Positions 1 to 4,723 of a stretch of 9,996 nt of DNA are shown here, in pieces (the stretch's first letter is position 1; the number at the start of each line of letters is the position of its first letter). Source of the stretch: an uncultured Eubacteriales bacterium (GTDB lineage: Bacteria > Bacillota > Clostridia > Oscillospirales > Acutalibacteraceae); NCBI GenBank assembly GCA_934725345.1, contig CAKVBG010000038.1, forward strand, positions 1-9,996, written 5' to 3'. The notes under the pieces were generated by a model. That model did not search any database. It was given only the letters and a program-made list of their open reading frames with translations, and was not told where the DNA came from. Both the position numbers and the translations under genes were made by a program.

Positions 1-70
1 GAATGGTGTAACGGTAGCACAGCAGACTCTGACTCTGTTTGTGAGGGTTCGAATCCTTCTTCCGCAGCCA
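1..70 (+). tRNA. tRNA-Gln (anticodon CUG), 5' end cut by the window edge
   Basis: This tRNA folds as a cloverleaf. The D stem is GTGT/GCAC, the anticodon stem GCAGA/TCTGT encloses the loop CTCTGAC with anticodon CTG (reads CAG, Gln), and the T stem GAGGG/CCTTC flanks TTCGAAT. The 3' acceptor strand TTCCGCA is followed by discriminator G and an encoded CCA. Only GAA of the 5' acceptor strand is present, so about four bases lie before the window. It heads a short + strand region that also holds a small membrane-protein gene and tRNA-Pro. No U-run terminator follows it, so co-transcription and processing are likely. Confidence 0.95.
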
Positions 71-183
71 TATCTTCGACTGATATTATTAGTGCTTGAT
101 GGTTTATGGGGCATAGAAAGATGTTTATCCTAGTCCTAAATGCTCTGGCAGTGATTTGTGGGGTCGTTCGATTTTATAAATGA
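71..183 (+). pseudogene. Possible decayed copy of the downstream 58-aa membrane protein
   Basis: Immediately after the tRNA-Gln CCA, the frame starting at base 72 reads through one stop (97-99) and ends at TGA 181-183. Its translation has ST, then S, W and FM, then a hydrophobic run ending VVRFYK. The intact 58-aa protein at 233-409 has ST..LSG.W.FM and ends IVRIYLYK. At nucleotide level, GCAGTGATTTGTGGGGTCGTT resembles GCAGTTATGTGGGCCGTT in the intact gene. Bases 106-183 could alternatively be a 25-codon ORF, but its ribosome binding site is weak. Similarity between short hydrophobic peptides can arise by composition alone, so this is a weak call. Confidence 0.2.
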
Positions 184-232
184 AGTGGGTAAGTTTGAGC
201 ACAGCTCAGTTTATATTATGGAGTGATGGATT

Positions 233-409
233 GTGGAAAACAAAAAGACTTGGTCAAAGGTTTTAGATATTTTCGTGATCGTTTCTACCATTTTGAGTGG
301 AGTTTGGGGTTTCATGAACGAAGGATTTCAATCAAGTGCAGTTATGTGGGCCGTTATTATTCTTGTTCTTTGGATTGTTCGGATCTATTTGTACAAGTTT
401 GATAGCTAA
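233..409 (+). CDS. Small two-helix membrane protein (58 aa), unknown function
   Basis: I do not recognise this protein. The start is GTG at 233, chosen because GGAGTGA (220-226) lies 6 nt upstream, which is ideal spacing; the TTG at 231 is out of frame. The product begins MENKKTWSKVLDIF and has two hydrophobic segments, about residues 10-27 and 36-53. A short polar turn (NEGFQSS) separates them, and positive residues sit at both ends (KK at the N-terminus, YLYK near the C-terminus), as in a small inner-membrane hairpin. It lies between tRNA-Gln and tRNA-Pro and ends 15 nt before the latter, so it may be carried on a tRNA-containing transcript. It was too short for standard ORF length cut-offs. 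Strong Shine-Dalgarno and uninterrupted frame make it likely to be real. Confidence 0.65.
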   Translation: MENKKTWSKVLDIFVIVSTILSGVWGFMNEGFQSSAVMWAVIILVLWIVRIYLYKFDS

Positions 410-424
410 ATTTAATAGTAATTA

Positions 425-501
425 CGAGGTGTAGCTCAGTTTGGTAGAGTGCTTGGTTTGGGACCAAGATGCCGCAGGTTCAAGTCCTGTCACCTCGACC
501 A
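425..501 (+). tRNA. tRNA-Pro (anticodon UGG)
   Basis: The cloverleaf is complete. Acceptor stem CGAGGTG/CACCTCG is perfectly paired, with discriminator A and encoded CCA. The anticodon stem CTTGG/CCAAG encloses TTTGGGA with anticodon TGG, which reads proline CCN codons. The T arm is GCAGG TTCAAGT CCTGT. A weak promoter may exist just upstream (TTGTAC at 389-394 with an AT-rich -10 region near 412-418), inside the end of the small membrane-protein gene. Co-transcription from further upstream is equally possible. Confidence 0.97.
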
Positions 502-512
502 TATCAAAGAGG

Positions 513-557
513 CACGGGGTTTTGGATACGAAAACATCTGAATCCATCGTGTTTTTT
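513..557 (+). terminator. Possible intrinsic terminator after tRNA-Pro
   Basis: CACG (513-516) pairs with CGTG (548-551) and is followed by six Ts (552-557). An internal GTTTT/AAAAC stem (519-523 with 531-535 or nearby) could close the long loop. The outer stem is short, so the call is weak. The position is right: it lies between tRNA-Pro and the stop codon of the convergent Nudix gene. Confidence 0.35.
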
Positions 558-563
558 ATACTG

Positions 564-1001
564 TTATATATAATCTTCCCAAATGTTTTTGCACCAGTCT
601 CTTACATCATCAAAAGTTTCAAATTCAGGATCCATTATCTCTTCTAAGCTAAACCACCCCAGCCCTTCAGTTTCAGAATAATTAACAACTTCCGTTTGAT
701 TTTTAAGTGGACAAGCCCAATATACAATATCGATATGTATATGATCAGGTGTTACCACATTTTTTTGTAGTGCCAAAGGTTTTATGAAATCACTTTCCCC
801 CGGCACTCTATTTCCCATCAGCTTCACTTTGATACCAGTCTCTTCAAACGTTTCTCTTATCGCTGCTTCCTCGGGGTCTTCATTTGACTCAATATGCCCC
901 CCGGGCTGCAACCATTTCCCTGTTTTTCGATGTTTAATAAGCAAAAATTTCTTCTTTGATCGACTAAAAGTATAAACAGAAACACAAAAATGTTTCTCCA
1001 T
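564..1001 (-). CDS. Nudix hydrolase (145 aa), second gene of a folE unit
   Basis: Nudix enzymes are cytosolic Mg-dependent hydrolases that cleave a nucleoside diphosphate linked to another group. The complete Nudix box is visible at residues 35-57 as G-x5-E-x7-RE-x2-EE-x-G-I (G35, E41, R49, E50, E53, E54, G56). Glutamates 50, 53 and 54 are the expected metal ligands. Residues 24-36 (KHRKTGKWLQPGG) and the later H.HIDIVYW segment (about 87-95) fit a common bacterial Nudix subgroup of undefined substrate. AGGAG lies 9 nt before the ATG. The gene starts 31 nt after the folE stop on the same strand. Nudix enzymes (NudB in E. coli, FolQ in Lactococcus) remove pyrophosphate from dihydroneopterin triphosphate, the FolE product, so that role is the leading inference here. 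Nucleotide-pool cleaning is the alternative. Confidence 0.9.
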   Translation of the reverse strand: MEKHFCVSVYTFSRSKKKFLLIKHRKTGKWLQPGGHIESNEDPEEAAIRETFEETGIKVKLMGNRVPGESDFIKPLALQKNVVTPDHIHIDIVYWACPLKNQTEVVNYSETEGLGWFSLEEIMDPEFETFDDVRDWCKNIWEDYI

Positions 1002-1032
1002 TGTGATAATCTCCTATTTATGAATTTAAATG

Positions 1033-1608
1033 CTAACTTATTGAGTTAAAAAAAGAATGCTTCAACATATCATTTTCTAGAAACTGACCGCTAAAATTGG
1101 TGGTGACTGTCTCGGAGGGAAAATTTTTTATTCCTCGAGCCGTGACGCAACTATGCTTAGCTTTGATATGAACTGCAATATCTGAAGTTTTAGTTAGAGT
1201 ACTCATGATTTCTATTATGTCCTGGCCAATTTTTTCTTGCAGTTGCAAGCGTTTGCAGACCATATCGACTAATCTTACTATTTTAGAAAGCCCTAAAACA
1301 AAATTATTTGGAATATATCCTACGGAAATCTTCATGTCGTACATAAGCGCAATATGATGCTCACAAAGACTGAATTCTTCGATATTCTTAACAACAACCA
1401 TATTTTTTGAATTAGTACAACTGTCAATTTCAAAAGTTTTGTTTACATCTTTAGCTATCTCTTCATTGGAAACGTTTTGATACAGTGTAAGATCATGCAT
1501 CATCCTCGTAAACCTTTGAGGTGTATCACTTTCCAAACTTATACCTAAACACCTAAACATATCCTCAACTGCCCGCTCAGCTCCCACAAAATCTATTTCA
1601 TCCGCCAC
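1033..1608 (-). CDS. folE: GTP cyclohydrolase I (FolE)
   Basis: FolE converts GTP to 7,8-dihydroneopterin triphosphate and formate, the first step of folate/pterin synthesis, as a cytosolic homodecamer. Motifs of the T-fold domain are intact. CEHH at 82-85 supplies zinc ligands C82 and H85, and HSC at 152-154 supplies C154. GLSKIVRLVDMVCKRLQLQE (106-125) matches the conserved helix, and TARGI follows the third zinc ligand. The N-terminal helix contains the family's DTP.R pattern at 28-32. Length (191 aa) is slightly below the E. coli enzyme. The start is GTG at 1608: AGGAGG (1622-1627) lies 13 nt upstream, longer than ideal, but no better in-frame start exists nearby. It is the first gene of a unit with the Nudix gene and has its own extended -10 promoter. 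No other folate gene adjoins it; folC is on the same strand about 3 kb away. Confidence 0.95.
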   Translation of the reverse strand: MADEIDFVGAERAVEDMFRCLGISLESDTPQRFTRMMHDLTLYQNVSNEEIAKDVNKTFEIDSCTNSKNMVVVKNIEEFSLCEHHIALMYDMKISVGYIPNNFVLGLSKIVRLVDMVCKRLQLQEKIGQDIIEIMSTLTKTSDIAVHIKAKHSCVTARGIKNFPSETVTTNFSGQFLENDMLKHSFFNSIS

Positions 1609-1688
1609 GCTTTTTCTATTGCCTCCTATAGATATTCATCATCCAGTTTTAAGTTACCGTATTATCCTAAATTAATTTAACACATAAA

Positions 1689-1697
1689 ATTATACCA
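1689..1697 (-). promoter_or_regulatory. Extended -10 promoter for folE-Nudix
   Basis: On the minus strand the sequence is TGGTATAAT, a perfect TGn plus TATAAT extended -10. No good -35 lies 16-18 nt upstream, which is typical of extended -10 promoters. It gives a leader of about 75 nt before the GTG start of folE. The identical TGGTATAAT occurs before the 49-aa membrane-protein gene at 7408-7416. Confidence 0.65.
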
Positions 1698-1762
1698 CAT
1701 CAAACAAAAGCTATTTTAAAAAATTTTTTACACCACCCGGTAAACTATTATTGATACTTACT

Positions 1763-1814
1763 AATAAAAACAGTCTCCCTTCCAATTAATAGATTTCAAT
1801 CAGAAGAGAGTACT
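1763..1814 (-). terminator. Rho-independent terminator of the flavodoxin-AKR unit
   Basis: The minus-strand RNA forms an 18-bp stem with one bulged A: arm AGTACTCTCTTCTGATTGA, six-base loop AATCTA, arm TTAATTGGAAGGGAGACT. GTTTTTATT follows. Four of the pairs are G-U on this strand and would be C-A mismatches on the other strand, so the structure belongs to minus-strand RNA. It lies about 55 nt downstream of the aldo/keto reductase stop. Confidence 0.8.
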
Positions 1815-1869
1815 AATTTTCTACCTAATATTCACAAGAGACCCCATGAATTGGACCTCAAATTTTTTT

Positions 1870-2736
1870 CTACAATTTACCTCCAAACACAGGAAATATT
1901 CCAAATTCTCCATAATTCTTAATTGGCTCAATGTTTTTAAGAGTTTCCATATCTTCATCAGAAATTGTAAAGTCAAGTTTAGAATTTAATTTCATATGTT
2001 CCGGATTATCAGATTTGGGTAAAACTACCATTCCTAGCTGCAAATCGTATTTGATACAAATCTGCGGAACACTTACTTTGTATTTCTCGGCCATTTTTAG
2101 GAGAAATTTATTCTTTAAGATTTCCCCGTGAGCAATTGGAGAATAAGCCTCTACTAAGATATCTTTTTCTTTGCAATAATTAATTAAATTCAGAGGTGTA
2201 TTGGAAATGTGGACAAGTATTTGGTTAACTGCTGGACGGATTTTACAATCCGATAAAATATTTTGGATATCTTCTTGCAGAAAATTCGAAACCCCTATTG
2301 TTTTTACTTTATCCGCCTTCACAGCATCTTCCATGGCTCTCCATACTTCTTTATTCTCCTTCAAATATCTGTTCTGGGATTGATTAACTTCGTTCCACGG
2401 TTGAGGACTATGAATTATCATCATGTCGATATAGTCCAGTTTCATTTTATTTAAAGTTTCATCAATAGAAGCAGCCGCAGATTTATACGTTTTATGCTCG
2501 GCAGCCACCTTGCTGGTTATAAAAATTTCATTTCTAGAAGCACCACTGCTTCGCAATCCTTCTCCTACGCCCTGTTCATTACCGTAAGCTTGAGCAGTAT
2601 CAATATGGCGATAACCTATATCGATAGCCGCACAAACAGCTTCAGCTACTTTGTTGTTATCAATCATCCAGGTGCCCAGGGCTAATTTCGGTATCTTTAT
2701 ACCGTTATTCATTTTGTAAGTTTCTTCTAAAATCAT
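1870..2736 (-). CDS. Aldo/keto reductase
   Basis: This is a cytosolic NAD(P)H-dependent oxidoreductase of the AKR superfamily (TIM barrel) that reduces carbonyls to alcohols. The catalytic tetrad is in place: D46 and Y51 in GYRHIDTAQAYGNE (41-54), K76 in ITSK, and H109 in IIHSP. TIGVSNF (146-152) and AVNQI (169-173) are the conserved barrel segments, and LPKSDNPEHMKLN near the C-terminus is the cofactor-phosphate loop. At 288 aa it is of full length for the AKR5-like bacterial group. GGGGAGG lies 5 nt before the ATG. It follows the flavodoxin gene by 23 nt, implying one transcript. Flavodoxin/AKR pairs are frequent in Firmicutes and are often linked to redox or carbonyl stress, but the substrate cannot be read from the sequence. 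Confidence 0.95.
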   Translation of the reverse strand: MILEETYKMNNGIKIPKLALGTWMIDNNKVAEAVCAAIDIGYRHIDTAQAYGNEQGVGEGLRSSGASRNEIFITSKVAAEHKTYKSAAASIDETLNKMKLDYIDMMIIHSPQPWNEVNQSQNRYLKENKEVWRAMEDAVKADKVKTIGVSNFLQEDIQNILSDCKIRPAVNQILVHISNTPLNLINYCKEKDILVEAYSPIAHGEILKNKFLLKMAEKYKVSVPQICIKYDLQLGMVVLPKSDNPEHMKLNSKLDFTISDEDMETLKNIEPIKNYGEFGIFPVFGGKL

Positions 2737-2759
2737 ATTTGCCTCCCCTTTCTAAGTGA

Positions 2760-3245
2760 CTATTCGTTAATGGAAAGAGAGTCAATCCAATCTTTTAAAA
2801 CAGCCTTATCAAAGCTACCGAACCGCTTACCCGGCTTCCACTTAGTATCTCCCGAACAATACTTCTTCAAAACTTTTTCAGTTTCACCCATTTCACTTCC
2901 ACCCGATGTGGCGAAAGGTATTATTGTTTTTCCTGAGAAATTGTAGCTTTCTAAAAAAGTATTAATAATGGTTGGTGCAACATACCACCAAATTGGAAAT
3001 CCAACAAATATTGTCTGATAGCTATCAATATTTTCTACTTTATTTGCAATCTCAGGACGAGAGTCCGGATTACGCATCTCTACGCTGCTCCGACTTTCTT
3101 TATTCGTCCAATCCAAATCAGCTTTAGTGTACGGAATTTCAGGTTTAATTTCGAATAAATCTGCATCTGATACCTCAGCAAGTGCCTCGGCTAATTTTTT
3201 TGTAGTACCGCTTACGGAAAAATATGCAACTAACGTCTTTTTCAT
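2760..3245 (-). CDS. Flavodoxin family protein
   Basis: This is a small FMN-binding electron carrier or NAD(P)H-dependent FMN-linked reductase of the flavodoxin fold, cytosolic, 161 aa. The phosphate-binding loop is at residues 8-15 (YFSVSGTT), followed by the KKLAEAL helix. The second FMN loop is GFPIWWYVAP (82-91), with aromatic residues to stack on the isoalloxazine ring. FATSGGSEMG (111-120) is the third loop typical of the Flavodoxin_4-type subgroup. AGGAGG lies 8 nt before the ATG. It is the first gene of a two-gene unit with the aldo/keto reductase. The leader is long (about 165 nt) and contains an inverted repeat (3337-3364) that could bind a regulator. No regulator gene adjoins it. 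Confidence 0.93.
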   Translation of the reverse strand: MKKTLVAYFSVSGTTKKLAEALAEVSDADLFEIKPEIPYTKADLDWTNKESRSSVEMRNPDSRPEIANKVENIDSYQTIFVGFPIWWYVAPTIINTFLESYNFSGKTIIPFATSGGSEMGETEKVLKKYCSGDTKWKPGKRFGSFDKAVLKDWIDSLSINE

Positions 3246-3414
3246 AATGTTTACCTCCTAATTTTCAAATATTGAATTTAATATATTTTTTCGAGCTTGA
3301 CCTTAGGAAAAATAACGTGCAAGATTGTTTGATTTCCTTTTGATAGCCCCATTGAACATCAAAGCACTAAAATAATTATCTAATCACCACCCTTTCATTA
3401 TTTTTACTCATATA

Positions 3415-3423
3415 AGTATAGCA
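3415..3423 (-). promoter_or_regulatory. Extended -10 promoter for flavodoxin-AKR
   Basis: The minus strand reads TGCTATACT, a TGn extension plus TATACT (5 of 6 bases of consensus). The -35 region is weak. Transcription would begin near 3408, giving a leader of about 165 nt before the flavodoxin ATG. The RNA would begin close to an ATG followed by an 11-codon open frame (MSKNNERVVIR), which has no ribosome binding site. Confidence 0.55.
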
Positions 3424-3582
3424 CGTTTTAGGTTATTTATCTATATTATTTTATTACCAAAAATTAATTTAAGCGAATTTATCTATTTTTTCAAGTAACT
3501 TTTTAGTTTGAACATTAGGAGAAGCAATAAAAGTTAATTAATGTAAATATTTAACAAATTATGTTCTAAACAGAAAAAATGT

Positions 3583-3612
3583 TTGCATATTTAATTTTTA
3601 TAGCGCTATAAT
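3583..3612 (+). promoter_or_regulatory. Sigma-A-like promoter of the M15 peptidase gene
   Basis: TTGCAT (3583-3588) and a perfect TATAAT (3607-3612) are separated by 18 nt. Transcription would begin near 3619, leaving a leader of about 30 nt with AAGGAAGG before the ATG. The -10 box overlaps a perfect palindrome. Confidence 0.65.
3598..3611. promoter_or_regulatory. 14-bp perfect palindrome over the -10 box (operator candidate)
   Basis: TTATAGCGCTATAA is its own reverse complement and overlaps the TATAAT of the M15 promoter by five bases. A dyad-symmetric site at this position is where a dimeric repressor would block RNA polymerase. The central GCGC is striking in an AT-rich region. It does not match the PerR box spacing or any site I can name with confidence. 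Confidence 0.4.
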
Positions 3613-3647
3613 TAAGTAAATAACTTAAGGAAGGAAATTGTAAGTTT

Positions 3648-4382
3648 ATGAAGTGCTTAAGAAAGATGTTTTCTATGTTTTTGTGTGCAATTATGTGTTT
3701 TGTCAGTAATAATCTAGTACACGCGGAAAATTTTACTTTGTGTGAGGGGTTTACCTCTGAAGAGATATCTACTGACACAAGAAAATTTATGGAGGATAAT
3801 TCATTTAAAATGTATTCAGCCGATGGCACAGAAAATGATTGGGTGCGTTTTGAAGATTTAAGATATTTAAAATTAAGATACTTTGGATTTGACAATAAAA
3901 TTCATGATGGAGAAATGGTTGTTCATGAATCAATTGCGAGAGAAGTATTAGAGATATTCAAGGAATTATTAGATGCCAAATTTCCTATCTACCAGATGAG
4001 ATTAATAGATTACTATAATTCTGACGATGAAGCATCGATGTCCGATAACAACACCTCCTGCTTGCGTATGGGAGAAGACTCGTTTACTAGGAGAAGACCA
4101 TGGCATGCAATAGGTTTAGCAATCGATATCAATCCTATGAACAATCCATGTTGTTATCCCAAAGCGAAGGCTGATGAGCCAAAATTCGTGCCACACAATT
4201 CAAGCAAATACTTAGACAGAACATTATCAGAAAAAGGTATGATTAAAAAAGGAGACGCCTGCTATAACGCATTTGCAAAAAGAGGTTGGGAATGGGGTGG
4301 CTCTTGGAATAACCCTGTAGACTTACATCACTTTCAAAAGTACATGTGGACAACAGAATTTCCAAGAAAATATAAAAAATAA
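3648..4382 (+). CDS. Secreted M15-family metallopeptidase (D,D-carboxypeptidase / endolysin-like)
   Basis: This is a zinc peptidase that probably cleaves peptidoglycan stem peptides outside the membrane. Residues 1-26 are a signal peptide: basic KCLRK, hydrophobic MFSMFLCAIMCFV, and VHA before the predicted cut. The zinc site of the M15 fold is visible: H153 and D160 in WHAIGLAIDINP (152-163), and H228 in the D-L-H-H-F motif (225-229) after WEWGGSW (214-220). The M15C/VanY-like subfamily has the same H..G.AIDINP and W.WGG.W..D..HF signatures. Several cysteines (31, 138, 168, 169, 205) could form disulfides. AAGGAAGG lies 13 nt before the ATG; a later in-frame ATG (3666) would shorten the basic signal region, so 3648 is preferred. 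It stands alone, with its own promoter, operator candidate and terminator. Whether it acts on the cell's own wall or on competitors is unknown. Confidence 0.88.
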   Translation: MKCLRKMFSMFLCAIMCFVSNNLVHAENFTLCEGFTSEEISTDTRKFMEDNSFKMYSADGTENDWVRFEDLRYLKLRYFGFDNKIHDGEMVVHESIAREVLEIFKELLDAKFPIYQMRLIDYYNSDDEASMSDNNTSCLRMGEDSFTRRRPWHAIGLAIDINPMNNPCCYPKAKADEPKFVPHNSSKYLDRTLSEKGMIKKGDACYNAFAKRGWEWGGSWNNPVDLHHFQKYMWTTEFPRKYKK

Positions 4383-4402
4383 TTTTTAAGCCCATAAACT
4401 AG

Positions 4403-4440
4403 ACTGGTAGCCACTTACTGCTATCAGTTTTTTATTTTTA
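4403..4440 (+). terminator. Rho-independent terminator of the M15 gene
   Basis: ACTGGTAGC (4403-4411) pairs with GCTATCAGT (4420-4428), a 9-bp stem with one G-U, across an 8-base loop. TTTTTATTTTT follows. It begins 20 nt after the stop codon. Confidence 0.85.
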
Positions 4441-4455
4441 ACTGGAAGGAAGTAA

Positions 4456-4545
4456 AAAGGTCCAAAAATAAAATTCAAAGACTTAACAGATCCGCATGGC
4501 GAGTGGATAAAAAACATCAGGATAGCAAACATAAATAAAAAGTAA
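4456..4545 (+). pseudogene. Possible gene remnant (C-terminal-like open stretch, no start)
   Basis: Between the M15 terminator and the tRNA-Ala terminator, the frame 4456-4545 is open for 29 codons and ends in TAA. It reads KGPKIKFKDLTDPHGEWIKN and continues IRIANINKK. It has no ATG, GTG or TTG start, and a stop precedes it directly (4453-4455). The residue mix looks protein-like, yet I recognise no family. It may be a decayed gene end or chance. Confidence 0.18.
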
Positions 4546-4547
4546 AA

Positions 4548-4596
4548 ATGGCAAAAATAAAAATCACACAGATACCTTTGAAACCCAGTATCTATG
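4548..4596 (-). terminator. Rho-independent terminator after tRNA-Ala
   Basis: On the minus strand CATAGATAC pairs with GTATCTGTG (9 bp, one G-U) around a 12-base loop, and TGATTTTTATTTTT follows. It starts about 13 nt after the tRNA-Ala CCA, so it ends the tRNA transcript and probably the tmcAL-folC read-through as well. Confidence 0.8.
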
Positions 4597-4608
4597 CGAC
4601 TTCACAAT

Positions 4609-4684
<76 letters not shown>

Positions 4685-4694
4685 AGACACTCTG

Positions 4695-4723
4695 ATTATA
4701 TATTATGCTGAGAACTCTGTCAA
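4695..4723 (-). promoter_or_regulatory. Consensus sigma-A promoter of tRNA-Ala, overlapping the folC 3' end
   Basis: The minus strand reads TTGACA (4718-4723), exactly 17 nt, then TATAAT (4695-4700): a full consensus match with ideal spacing. The start site would be near 4688, only a few bases before the mature tRNA 5' end. The -35 box and most of the spacer fall within the last codons and stop of folC (ends 4703), so the same bases serve as coding sequence and promoter. Confidence 0.9.

Larger units (their letters stand above)
3246..3647. other. Divergent intergenic region with two promoters
   Basis: This 402-bp AT-rich region separates the flavodoxin gene (-) from the M15 peptidase gene (+). 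It holds a minus-strand promoter at 3415-3423, an imperfect inverted repeat CTTTTGAT..ATCAAAG (3337-3364) in the flavodoxin leader, and a plus-strand promoter with a palindrome at 3583-3612. A short open stretch on the minus strand (3469-3537) translates to LTFIASPNVQTKKLLEKIDKFA and a stop. It has no start codon and looks like a protein C-terminus, perhaps a gene remnant, but it is short enough to be chance. I see no RNA gene or known riboswitch. Confidence 0.5.

Noticed and set aside
1..501. tRNA-associated integrated element
   Set aside because: No integrase, no direct repeat of a tRNA end and no phage-type gene is seen nearby.
441..647. 68-codon + strand ORF
   Set aside because: It runs through tRNA-Pro and the 3' end of the Nudix gene on the other strand, and has no ribosome binding site.
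1033..1608. FolE with an apparently altered active-site segment (IALM after CEHH)
   Set aside because: This segment varies in bona fide FolE enzymes, including that of E. coli. The zinc ligands and the other motifs are intact, so it is not treated as divergent.
1815..1869. Possible hairpin GAGACC..GGACCTC after the aldo/keto reductase
   Set aside because: The arms do not pair well. The strong terminator at 1763-1814 explains the end of the transcript.
3566..3895. 109-codon minus-strand ORF
   Set aside because: It is antisense to the promoter and N-terminal part of the M15 gene, whose signal peptide and zinc motifs are clearly coding.
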